A stretch of 10,222 bases of DNA from an uncultured Eggerthellaceae bacterium (GTDB taxonomy: Bacteria; Actinomycetota; Coriobacteriia; Coriobacteriales; Eggerthellaceae). The notes under the pieces were generated by a model. That model was not told the origin of the DNA, did no database searches, and worked only from the letters and a program-made list of their open reading frames with translations. Below, one piece after another: positions 1 through 5,927 of this stretch. The stretch covers positions 1-10,222 of the forward strand of contig CAQLOA010000038.1 in the NCBI GenBank assembly GCA_948829205.1, given 5' to 3'. Both the position numbers and the translations under genes were made by a program. Each line of letters begins with the position of its first letter. Position 1 is the stretch's first letter.

Positions 1-2
1 AG

Positions 3-467
3 ACGATACTGGATGGAGACGTGGAGATGCGGACCTGGGTGGCCACGCTGCTTCCCGCAAGCGCGGTCACCGAGAAGAAGGACGCGGTGGGGAAACAGGC
101 CGGATCGACGATACTGGCCGGCGAAGTGGTGTCCGCATCGCGTTTCGGGTTCGACGCGTCCGAAGTCGACGTGCCGTCCGGGCTAGTGGCCGTGAGCGTT
201 CCTGCCCGCGACGTGCAGGCAGTGGGCGGCGCGTTGTCTGCGGGAATGTTCGCCGACGTGTACGCGGTAGGCCCCAGCACGACCACCAGGCTGGCCGCAA
301 GGGCCCAGGTGTTGGCCACGAGCATGGCCGCAGACGCCTCGTCGGGGTCGGCAAGCGCCTGGGTGACGTTGGCTGTGAAGCCTGACGCCGTGGAGGAGCT
401 GGTGGCGGCGTCCGAGAACCTGCAGATCTACTTCGCGCTGCCGTCTTCCGAGCCGGCACAGGGATAG
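3..467 (+). CDS. cpaB: CpaB/RcpC-like SAF-domain Flp pilus assembly protein, 3' part (5' end outside window)
   Basis: The reading frame is open to the left window edge, so only the last 154 residues are seen; the GTG at 21 is probably an internal valine. The visible part begins inside an SAF-like region (VATLLPASAV, then a stretch ending ILAGEVVSASRF, the 'aGE.l..~r' end of SAF domains). It continues with a segment resembling the CpaB/RcpC core (VPSGLVAVSVPARDV, then an AGMFADVYAV stretch in place of the usual 'pGD.VDV'). In the family this is an envelope-associated Tad component; in secretin-bearing bacteria it works with the outer-membrane pore, while in single-membrane bacteria its role is less clear. 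It lies directly upstream of the TadZ/CpaE gene, the standard order, with 10 bases between them. The stop codon TAG overlaps the next gene's Shine-Dalgarno sequence. The family call rests on this short C-terminal part plus context. Confidence 0.75.
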   Translation, partial: TILDGDVEMRTWVATLLPASAVTEKKDAVGKQAGSTILAGEVVSASRFGFDASEVDVPSGLVAVSVPARDVQAVGGALSAGMFADVYAVGPSTTTRLAARAQVLATSMAADASSGSASAWVTLAVKPDAVEELVAASENLQIYFALPSSEPAQG

Positions 468-471
468 GAGG
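466..471 (+). promoter_or_regulatory. Ribosome binding site of the TadZ/CpaE gene
   Basis: AGGAGG sits six bases before the ATG at 478 and overlaps the stop codon of the preceding gene (465-467). This supports the ATG at 478 as the start and suggests translational coupling. Confidence 0.8.
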
Positions 472-477
472 ACGGAC

Positions 478-1629
478 ATGGGAAAGATACTTCTGGGCGC
501 GGACAGGGAAAGCATCCTTCACCCGGGCCTCATTGGGCTGGACGACGTGCAGCTTGACTCGGTGGACTGGCTGGTTCCCGAGACCGATGCGTCCAAGGCC
601 AGGGAGTGCGCAAGGAAGGCTGCGACCGAGGAGGGGCGGCTCGACGAGGCGTGGATCGTGTCCAGCGACGACGTTTCGGCCATCAACCTGGCCGCGGCCT
701 TGCGGGCCGACAACGGCACGCTTCCCGTGTATCTGGTCGCTGCCTCTCCCAGTGGTTCGGACGTCAGCCGGGCCTCCCAAGCGGCCCTGACGGGCACGTT
801 GTCGCTGCCGGAGTTCTGCGAGAGGTTTCATTCCGAAAGGCGCAGGCGCTCAGCGCCAAAGGACCCTACGCGGCTCGAGGCGCTCAGGCTGGTGCCGCCG
901 ATGGTTCCGAAGAAGGATCCGTCTGCGTTCGTGCTTTCGGTGATGAGCGGAAGCGGCGGCGTGGGCAAGAGCGCAGTCGCAGCCACTGCCGCGTTCCTGT
1001 GCAGCCGGCGTGGATTCAAGACGGTGGTGGTCGACTGCGACCTGCAGTTCGGCGACATGGGCCACGCCCTCGGGAAGGTTCCTTCGATAAGCATAGACGA
1101 GGCGCTCGAGGACCCGTCGAGCGCGACGAGCCTTTCCGCGGCGGCGCAGGACGGCGTCCCGTCGCTGGTTTCGGCGCCAAAGCGCCTGGAAAGGTCGGAG
1201 GAGCTGTGCTCGCACCTGGCGGAACTGCTCGACCTGCTGGCGGCGGAGTTTTCGTTGGTGCTCGTCAACACGGGGTCTACCTGGACGGAGAGCCATGCGC
1301 AGCTTCTCGAGCGCAGCAGCTGTGCGGTGTTCATGCTGGACCAGAGGGCGTCGTCCGTCCGCTCGTGCCAGCACGCTCTCGATCTTTGCCTGCGGCTGGG
1401 CATAGCCACGGGGTCCTTCGTGTACGCGCTGAACCGCTGCAAGCGCGGAGCGCTGTTCACGGCCATGGACATAGCGAACGTCATGCACGGCGCCCAGGTG
1501 TTCGAGCTGAAGGAGGGCGGCGCCGAGGTCGAGGAGCTTCTGGGGGCAGGGCTTGCCGAGGAGCTTGCCTCGTCCAGGAACGATTTTCGCGCAAGCGTGT
1601 CCGCGATGCTTGACGAGGTGCTCCCATGA
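478..1629 (+). CDS. tadZ: TadZ/CpaE-like pilus localisation ATPase (ParA/MinD superfamily)
   Basis: 383 residues, a usual length for TadZ/CpaE. Residues 1 to about 120 look like the receiver-like N-terminal domain of the family, without a clear phospho-acceptor site. From about 150 a ParA/MinD-type ATPase domain begins: P-loop S157-G-S-G-G-V-G-K164-S165, then the Walker A' strand VVVDCDLQFGD with D186 and D188, and a Walker B-like strand LVLVNTG at 260-266. In the family, TadZ sits at the membrane and directs the pilus machine to its site. Two positions are odd: the signature lysine of the deviant P-loop is Ser159, and the Walker B aspartate position is Asn264, so ATP turnover may be weak. 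The ATG at 478 has a strong ribosome-binding site. The stop overlaps the TadA start by four bases (ATGA), which suggests coupled translation. Confidence 0.9.
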   Translation: MGKILLGADRESILHPGLIGLDDVQLDSVDWLVPETDASKARECARKAATEEGRLDEAWIVSSDDVSAINLAAALRADNGTLPVYLVAASPSGSDVSRASQAALTGTLSLPEFCERFHSERRRRSAPKDPTRLEALRLVPPMVPKKDPSAFVLSVMSGSGGVGKSAVAATAAFLCSRRGFKTVVVDCDLQFGDMGHALGKVPSISIDEALEDPSSATSLSAAAQDGVPSLVSAPKRLERSEELCSHLAELLDLLAAEFSLVLVNTGSTWTESHAQLLERSSCAVFMLDQRASSVRSCQHALDLCLRLGIATGSFVYALNRCKRGALFTAMDIANVMHGAQVFELKEGGAEVEELLGAGLAEELASSRNDFRASVSAMLDEVLP

Positions 1630-2963
1630 GCCTGACCGAGCGCGTGCGTCAGATAGAGGGGCTGAATTCGCCATCGAGCGCGCGGCCTGCGGCCGGTAGA
1701 CTCGGCGTCGAGGAGCTTCGGCAGGACATCCGCAGCTGGACTTCGCTCGAGGCCATAGCGGCCATAATGGTGGACAACCCGCAGCGTGCCCGCAACGAGC
1801 TGAGGTCTTCGTGCAGGCATGCCCTCGCCGAACCCAAGTGGGATGCGCTCTCAGGGGCCGAGAAGAGGGCGCTCGTTGAGGAACTCATAGACGTCATGTT
1901 CGGAATGGGGCCCGTCGAAAGCCTGGTGGACGACGAGAGCGTGACCGAGATCATGGTCAACGGCTCGCGCAGCATCTTCTTCGAACGTGACGGCAAGCTG
2001 GTGAAAAGCGACCTGACGTTCGACAGCGACGAGCAGGTCAGGGTGCTGATAGACAGGATCATCGGGCCTCTAGGGCGCCGCATCGACGAAAGCTCTCCGA
2101 TGGTGAACGCAAGGCTTCCGCAGGGGCATAGGGTGCATGCAGCCATCCCTCCTATAGCCTTGGACGGCCCATGCCTGACGATACGTGCCTTCACGCGCAG
2201 GGTGATGCCTCTGGAGGAGATGCGCGACGCAGGGTCGTTCGATGGCTCGGTGATGCGCTTCCTGGGATGGCTGGTCCGGGCCAGGCGAAACGTCGTGGTG
2301 TCGGGCGGCACAGGCTCGGGCAAGACCACCATGTTGAACGCCCTGTCGCTTCTGGTGTCGCCGGACGAGAGGGTTATAACCATAGAGGACTCGGCCGAGC
2401 TCAAGTTCGACGAGGTGAACCACGTCGTAAGGCTTGAAGCGCGTCCGCAGAACGCGGAGGGAACCGGCGAGGTGACGATCCGCGAGCTGGTGATAAACGC
2501 GCTGAGGATGCGCCCTGACAGGATCATCGTGGGGGAATGCAGGAGCGGCGAGGCTCTGGACATGCTGCAGGCCATGAACACCGGCCATGACGGGTCGCTG
2601 ACGACGCTTCACGCGAACTCGCCCGAGGACGTGGTCGATCGCATGATCACGATGGTCCGCTATGCGGTGAACCTTCCGGTGGATGCGATCGAGGCGCAGA
2701 TCGGCAACGCGTTCCATTACATAGTGCAGGTTTCCAGAGGGGGCGACGGAAGCAGGTTCCTGCAGGCGATCGCCGAGGTCGTCTACGACCGGCGCAACCG
2801 CGTGGTGTCCATCGAGAGGGTGTTTGAGCGCGAGTCGTTTTCGGACGCCGGCGCATGGAGGCGCGTCCCGGCGCTTGCCGAGGAGATAAGGTCCCACCCT
2901 TCGGCGTTTCCAATCCCGGTGGAAGAGCTGGACGTCTGGGAAGGCGAGGTGTTCGGACGATGA
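1626..2963 (+). CDS. tadA: TadA/CpaF-type secretion ATPase of the Flp pilus
   Basis: 445 residues, typical for TadA/CpaF. A poorly conserved N-terminal region (to about 85) is followed by the CpaF-type N-domain, with GMGPVE (93-98) and SVTEIMVNG (105-113). The RecA-like motor domain carries Walker A GGTGSGKTT (227-235), the Asp box ITIEDSAEL (251-259, E254/D255), Walker B RIIVGECR (299-306, catalytic-type E304) and the His box GHDGSLTTLHANS (320-332, H321 and H329). All motor motifs are intact. Established role: a hexameric cytoplasmic ATPase that powers Flp pilus assembly through TadB and TadC. The start ATG overlaps the tadZ stop and the gene's own stop overlaps the tadB start, both as ATGA. 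Isoleucine codons are 16 ATC, 12 ATA and no ATT, which is unusual for such GC-rich DNA. Confidence 0.97.
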   Translation: MSLTERVRQIEGLNSPSSARPAAGRLGVEELRQDIRSWTSLEAIAAIMVDNPQRARNELRSSCRHALAEPKWDALSGAEKRALVEELIDVMFGMGPVESLVDDESVTEIMVNGSRSIFFERDGKLVKSDLTFDSDEQVRVLIDRIIGPLGRRIDESSPMVNARLPQGHRVHAAIPPIALDGPCLTIRAFTRRVMPLEEMRDAGSFDGSVMRFLGWLVRARRNVVVSGGTGSGKTTMLNALSLLVSPDERVITIEDSAELKFDEVNHVVRLEARPQNAEGTGEVTIRELVINALRMRPDRIIVGECRSGEALDMLQAMNTGHDGSLTTLHANSPEDVVDRMITMVRYAVNLPVDAIEAQIGNAFHYIVQVSRGGDGSRFLQAIAEVVYDRRNRVVSIERVFERESFSDAGAWRRVPALAEEIRSHPSAFPIPVEELDVWEGEVFGR

Positions 2964-3928
2964 GCATGACCCTTGTTCTTCTGGCTGCCGGGTTGCTGGC
3001 GATGGCGTCGGGGGCATGCCTGGCCGAATGTGCCCTCGGAGCCATGGAGCGTCGTGCGGTTGTGGCCTCGATGCTGGCATCGACGCCAGGCGAGCGCGCC
3101 GCCTTCAGGCTGAAGGCGGGCGTGCGTCCGCTGATGCGCCCATCGAGGAAGCTGCTGGAGGCGTTCCCCTTCGTTGACGACGCCTTCCAGAGCGCCGCCA
3201 TCCTGCTTCAGGAGCGTGGGATGGAGGCCTCGAAGGAGGCCCTGCTGTCGCTGCTGCTGGCGGCTTCGGCGACGGTTGCGGTCATGGGCGCTATGCTCGG
3301 CGGTTCGGCGGCATTCGGGGTTGCCGCGGGATGCATGGCCTTCGCAGGAGTCGTGGCCTACGTGCGCAACAGGAACGAGAGGCGCAACATGGCCATGCGC
3401 GAGGAGATCCCGGACGTGCTGCGCGCCTTCAGCATGTCTTTCAGGTCGGGCCATTCGCTTTCGCAGACCCTCGCCGACGCATCCAGGGAGACGGACGGCT
3501 ACATGAGCCGCCTGCTTTCGACGGCGGCCGACAGGCTCGAGATGGGCGCCACCACCGCCGAGGCGCTTTCGTCCATGCGCAACAACTCTAGGCTTCCCGA
3601 GCTTTCGTTCGTGGCCGTGGCATTGGACGTGCAGCACAAAAGCGGTGGCAGCATCGCGCCCGTGCTCGAGTCAGCTACCGACTCGATAGAGGGCGAGCTG
3701 AGGCTGATGCGCTCTCTGCGCGTGCAGACGGCGCAGGCGAAGCTGTCGGCCAGCATCGTGACGGTGATGCCGTTCATACTCGTGGCCCTCTTCTCGCTGA
3801 TGAGCCCCGACTTCCTGGCACCGTTCTTCTCGAGCGTTTCAGGGCTGGCGGTGCTGGCCCTGGCCCTGACGATGCAGCTGGCGGGCGTGCTCGTCGTGCG
3901 GCGCGTGCTGAAGGTCGAGGTGGTGTGA
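2960..3928 (+). CDS. tadB: TadB, type II secretion F-domain inner-membrane platform protein
   Basis: 322 residues from the ATG at 2960, which overlaps the tadA stop (ATGA). The frame is open back to 2855, but an earlier start would overlap tadA by over 100 bases and add a non-hydrophobic arginine-rich stretch, so 2960 is preferred (the ATG at 2966 is also possible). Hydrophobic segments lie at about 4-20, 95-135, 263-282 and 291-313. Between them is the cytoplasmic T2SSF/GspF domain (about 150-260), with the usual helix pair: PDVLRAFSMSFRSGHSL (151-167), then MGATTAEALSSM (195-206) and the QHKSGGSIAPVLES region (225-238). Known role: with TadC it forms the membrane platform that converts TadA motion into pilin polymerisation. 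The next gene follows after one base. Confidence 0.93.
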   Translation: MSMTLVLLAAGLLAMASGACLAECALGAMERRAVVASMLASTPGERAAFRLKAGVRPLMRPSRKLLEAFPFVDDAFQSAAILLQERGMEASKEALLSLLLAASATVAVMGAMLGGSAAFGVAAGCMAFAGVVAYVRNRNERRNMAMREEIPDVLRAFSMSFRSGHSLSQTLADASRETDGYMSRLLSTAADRLEMGATTAEALSSMRNNSRLPELSFVAVALDVQHKSGGSIAPVLESATDSIEGELRLMRSLRVQTAQAKLSASIVTVMPFILVALFSLMSPDFLAPFFSSVSGLAVLALALTMQLAGVLVVRRVLKVEVV

Positions 3929-3929
3929 C

Positions 3930-4862
3930 GTGGACGCCATGGCGACGGGGCTTGTCGTAGGCGGGTGCCTTGCAGCCGCGGCATGTGGATTCATGTTCTG
4001 GCATGCCTACGAAGGATGGGCCAGGGCAAGAAGGCATAAGGCGTCGATCGCGCCGGAAGGCAGCGACGGCAGGAAGAAGGCCGATGCATCCGTTGGCGAC
4101 AGGCTGATTTCCGCGATGGAGCGCCTGGAGCGAGAGCTTTCGCTGACGCATGGGCGGGGAATCGCACCGAAGGGCTTCCCGGAAGGGAAGGGGTTCCGTC
4201 CGCTGGCCAGGCTGTCTGGGCTGGAGGGCAAGGTAAGCCCGCAGGCGTTCAACGAGGCTAGGTTCAGGATGGCTGGGACGTGCGCTGCGGCAGGACTGGT
4301 CACAGGGATGCTTTTCTCCGTGCAGCTCTCAGCCGTCTTGGCCATCGCTGGCGCAGCCGTCGGGTTCGGCATGCCGGGCCATGCGATGCGGGCGCGTGCC
4401 AAGGAAAGGGCGCAGGCGGCCGAGCGGCACCTGCCGGAGATGCTCGACGTGGTGGCCTTAGGCATGCGCAGCGGGCTTCCGTTCGACTCCAGCCTGCGTA
4501 TTTACGCCGAACATTTCGACACGCTGCTCTCGCGCGAGCTGGAGAACGCCCGCGTGCAATGGAGCTGCGGCTTGTCCAGGCGCGACGAGGCCTTGCGCAA
4601 CCTGGCATCAACCTACGACTCGGCCATCCTCGCGCGAGTGGTGGAGACGGTGGTCAAGTCGATCAGATACGGGTCGTCGATGGTGGCCAGCCTGGAAAGC
4701 GACGCGGCGGAGGCGCGAAGCGTCTATCAGTCGCAGCGGGAGGAACGCATAGCCAAGGCTCCGGTGAAGATGATGATTCCCACCGGGGTGCTGATCCTTC
4801 CGGCGATGCTCGCGATGGTGCTTGGACCCGTCCTGCTCGAACTTATGCAGGGCGGTTTCTAA
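3930..4862 (+). CDS. tadC: TadC, type II secretion F-domain inner-membrane platform protein
   Basis: 310 residues from a GTG at 3930, one base after the tadB stop. GAGG at 3917-3920 lies nine bases upstream, which favours GTG over the in-frame ATG at 3939. An N-terminal membrane segment (about 5-22) is followed by a charged cytoplasmic linker (about 30-110), a long hydrophobic stretch (113-150), the T2SSF domain (about 168-275: RHLPEMLDVVALGMRSGLPF, then the YGSSMVASLESDA region near 247-259) and C-terminal membrane segments (about 278-305). The pattern is TadC, the second half of the TadB/TadC platform. The stop TAA at 4860-4862 is the only stop in this frame up to 5189, so the pilin leader lies in the same frame beyond a single stop. 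An ATG overlaps this stop at 4862; see the findings. Confidence 0.92.
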   Translation: MDAMATGLVVGGCLAAAACGFMFWHAYEGWARARRHKASIAPEGSDGRKKADASVGDRLISAMERLERELSLTHGRGIAPKGFPEGKGFRPLARLSGLEGKVSPQAFNEARFRMAGTCAAAGLVTGMLFSVQLSAVLAIAGAAVGFGMPGHAMRARAKERAQAAERHLPEMLDVVALGMRSGLPFDSSLRIYAEHFDTLLSRELENARVQWSCGLSRRDEALRNLASTYDSAILARVVETVVKSIRYGSSMVASLESDAAEARSVYQSQREERIAKAPVKMMIPTGVLILPAMLAMVLGPVLLELMQGGF

Positions 4863-4887
4863 TGGAAGGAAAGACGGCGACGGTTTC

Positions 4888-4895
4888 AGGAAAGG
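4888..4895 (+). promoter_or_regulatory. Ribosome binding site of the Flp major pilin gene
   Basis: AGGAAAGG nine bases upstream of the ATG at 4905. It is the only good Shine-Dalgarno sequence before an in-frame start for the pilin, and so it decides that start. Confidence 0.6.
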
Positions 4896-4904
4896 TGGCA
4901 TTCG

Positions 4905-5189
4905 ATGTGTCGAGGAACACGAAGTGCAGGGCAGGAATGCACGACGACCGTTACGCAAGGGCGGTCAGCAGGGGATGGGTGCCGGGGAACCCGCGCGCGC
5001 TCGGGAACCTTCTCGAGGTTCGCGGCGCGCCTGCACGCGAAGCTGGCGTGCAGGCAAGGACAGGGCACTACGGAGTACGCGATCCTGGTCGGAGTGTTGG
5101 TGGTCATCGCGATCCTTGCCATAACCATCTTCCGCCCGAAGTTGGAAGAGCTTTGGCAGGCCATAGCGAGCGGCATCCAAGGGCTTTGA
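4905..5189 (+). CDS. flp: Flp-type major pilin precursor
   Basis: 94 residues. The class III prepilin signal is QG|QGTTEY: cleavage after Gly52 puts Glu57 at +5 and Tyr58 at +6. A hydrophobic helix (about 59-76, AILVGVLVVIAILAITIF) follows, then a short amphipathic tail EELWQAIASGIQGL, giving a mature pilin of about 42 residues. Established role: cleaved by a prepilin peptidase of the TadV/CpaA type (not in this window) and polymerised into the fibre by TadA/B/C. No ATG, GTG or TTG occurs in frame between 4905 and the membrane helix, so 4905 is the only conventional start. The resulting 52-residue leader is long, and its first 26 codons have low GC at the third position (about 50%) and rare-looking codons. 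The leader from about position 36 (FSRFAARLHAKLACR) looks natural. Pilin identity is secure; the extreme N-terminus is not. Confidence 0.88.
   Translation: MCRGTRSAGQECTTTVTQGRSAGDGCRGTRARSGTFSRFAARLHAKLACRQGQGTTEYAILVGVLVVIAILAITIFRPKLEELWQAIASGIQGL
4995..5030 (+). promoter_or_regulatory. Stem-loop I within the major pilin leader-coding region
   Basis: The inner stem is perfect: GAACCT (5005-5010) pairs with AGGTTC (5016-5021) across a TCTCG loop. An outer stem, GCGCGC (4995-5000) with GCGCGC (5025-5030), can add six more pairs across a small asymmetric internal loop. It lies inside coding sequence just after the point where the apparent coding frame changes. It is most likely an mRNA structure affecting stability or translation of the pilin; no function is demonstrated. 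Confidence 0.5.
5029..5055 (+). promoter_or_regulatory. Stem-loop II within the major pilin leader-coding region
   Basis: A perfect ten-base stem, GCCTGCACGC (5029-5038) with GCGTGCAGGC (5046-5055), closes a seven-base loop (GAAGCTG). It directly abuts stem-loop I (they share bases 5029-5030) and ends just before the codons for the cleavage site. There is no T-tract after it, so it is not a standard terminator. Candidate roles are an mRNA stabiliser, a ribosome pause or an RNA-processing site for the highly expressed pilin. Confidence 0.55.
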
Positions 5190-5218
5190 GGCGCACGCTG
5201 GCCCGAAGGCTCGACCGT

Positions 5219-5224
5219 GGGAGG
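5219..5224 (+). promoter_or_regulatory. Ribosome binding site of the second Flp-like pilin gene
   Basis: GGGAGG nine bases before the GTG at 5234. The in-frame ATG at 5255 has no Shine-Dalgarno sequence, so this site favours GTG 5234. Confidence 0.6.
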
Positions 5225-5233
5225 CTTGCGGAC

Positions 5234-5455
5234 GTGCATTTCCGTCGCGTGCTTATGGGGCTCGGGTCGGACGAGCGGGGCCAGTCCACCGTTGAGTACG
5301 CGGTGGTGATGGCCGCTTCGCTGGCCGTGGTGGTGACGTTGGGGATGCTGTGGGACGCCGTCGACGGCGGGATGTTCGTGCAGCATGCCGTCGCCTCGGC
5401 TTCGCACAACGTGCAGGGTGCGATAGGGGGAATGGCGGATGTCTTCTGCTACTGA
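5234..5455 (+). CDS. Second small Flp-like pilin / pseudopilin
   Basis: 73 residues from the GTG at 5234, chosen because GGGAGG lies nine bases upstream; ATG 5255 would give a shorter leader without a ribosome-binding site. The class III signal is ERG|QSTVEY (cleavage after Gly16; Glu21 at +5, Tyr22 at +6). A hydrophobic helix AVVMAASLAVVVTLGMLW (23-40) follows, then a 33-residue tail rich in Ala, Gly, His and Asn ending ADVFCY, with a single cysteine at 72. The mature form would be 57 residues, longer than the major pilin. Its position right after flp suggests a minor pilin or pseudopilin. The frame is open far upstream of the start, but that extension lies over tadC and flp and shows no domain. 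The end overlaps the TadE-like gene by 17 bases. Confidence 0.82.
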   Translation: MHFRRVLMGLGSDERGQSTVEYAVVMAASLAVVVTLGMLWDAVDGGMFVQHAVASASHNVQGAIGGMADVFCY

Positions 5456-5927
5456 ACGTGGGCAGTCGACGGTCGAGGCCGCATTCGCGCTTCCTGTGCT
5501 CGTGCTGCTGGTGCTGTTGCTGCTGCAGCCGGGAATAATTCTGTACGACAGGGTCGTGATGCAAGGGGCCGCCTCCGAGGCCTGCAGGTTGCTTGCGACC
5601 ACGTCCGGGGGAGATGTCGGACTGGCGGAGGACTTCGTCCGGCGCAGACTGGGCGCGATTCCCCAGCTGGACCAGTTCCACGTGCATTCCGAGGGGTGTT
5701 CGTGGGTCATAGAGCTGACGGGGGACGAGGCGTCGAACGTCGCGTCGGCGCGGCTCGCCACGGAGGTGAGGCCGCTTCCGCTCATGGATGGCGCGCTGGC
5801 GCTTCTGGGGCTGACCAATGGCCAGGGCAATCTGGTGGTGCAGGTCGAGTCGCAGCAGCAGGTTCAACCCGACTGGGTCGATGAGGCGGTGGAGGGGCGC
5901 GACCCTTCGAACTGGACGGGCATATGA
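5439..5927 (+). CDS. tadE: TadE-like pseudopilin
   Basis: 162 residues. The start ATG at 5439 has AGGGGG (5425-5430) eight bases upstream and lies inside the end of the preceding gene. It has a very short leader, MSSATERG, then |QSTVEA: cleavage after Gly8 places Glu13 at +5, the TadE/TadF pattern. A hydrophobic helix spans about 14-36 (FALPVLVLLVLLLL). The segment YDRVVMQGAASEACRLLAT (36-54) matches the typical post-helix region of TadE proteins ('r..v..AA.eaAR.~a'). The rest (about 60-162) should be an extracytoplasmic domain with one cysteine at 87. Known role of the family: prepilin-peptidase-processed pseudopilins required for Flp pilus assembly. The stop overlaps the next start by four bases (ATGA). 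Confidence 0.87.
   Translation: MSSATERGQSTVEAAFALPVLVLLVLLLLQPGIILYDRVVMQGAASEACRLLATTSGGDVGLAEDFVRRRLGAIPQLDQFHVHSEGCSWVIELTGDEASNVASARLATEVRPLPLMDGALALLGLTNGQGNLVVQVESQQQVQPDWVDEAVEGRDPSNWTGI

Noticed and set aside
2855..2959. Upstream extension of tadB to 2855.
   Set aside because: It would overlap tadA by over 100 bases and add a charged stretch before the first membrane helix; ATG 2960 gives the usual ATGA overlap.
67..3080. Long minus-strand open frames opposite cpaB, tadZ, tadA and tadB (for example 828-1820 and 2070-3080).
   Set aside because: These are typical antisense shadows of GC-rich genes: arginine-, histidine- and proline-rich or serine-rich translations with no domain, lying across clear Tad proteins.
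4860..5189. TadC and the Flp pilin lie in the same frame with only the TAA at 4860-4862 between them, suggesting a readthrough fusion.
   Set aside because: Both proteins are complete by family comparison, the pilin has its own ribosome-binding site, and a fusion would place the cleavage signal after a multi-spanning membrane protein. The open gap is short enough to be chance.
4280..5455. One 391-codon plus-strand open frame spanning tadC, flp and the second pilin.
   Set aside because: Most of it is out of frame with well-recognised TadC and Flp proteins and shows no domain; only the last 73 codons (5234-5455) code for a recognisable pilin. The part at 4862-4984 is kept as a finding.
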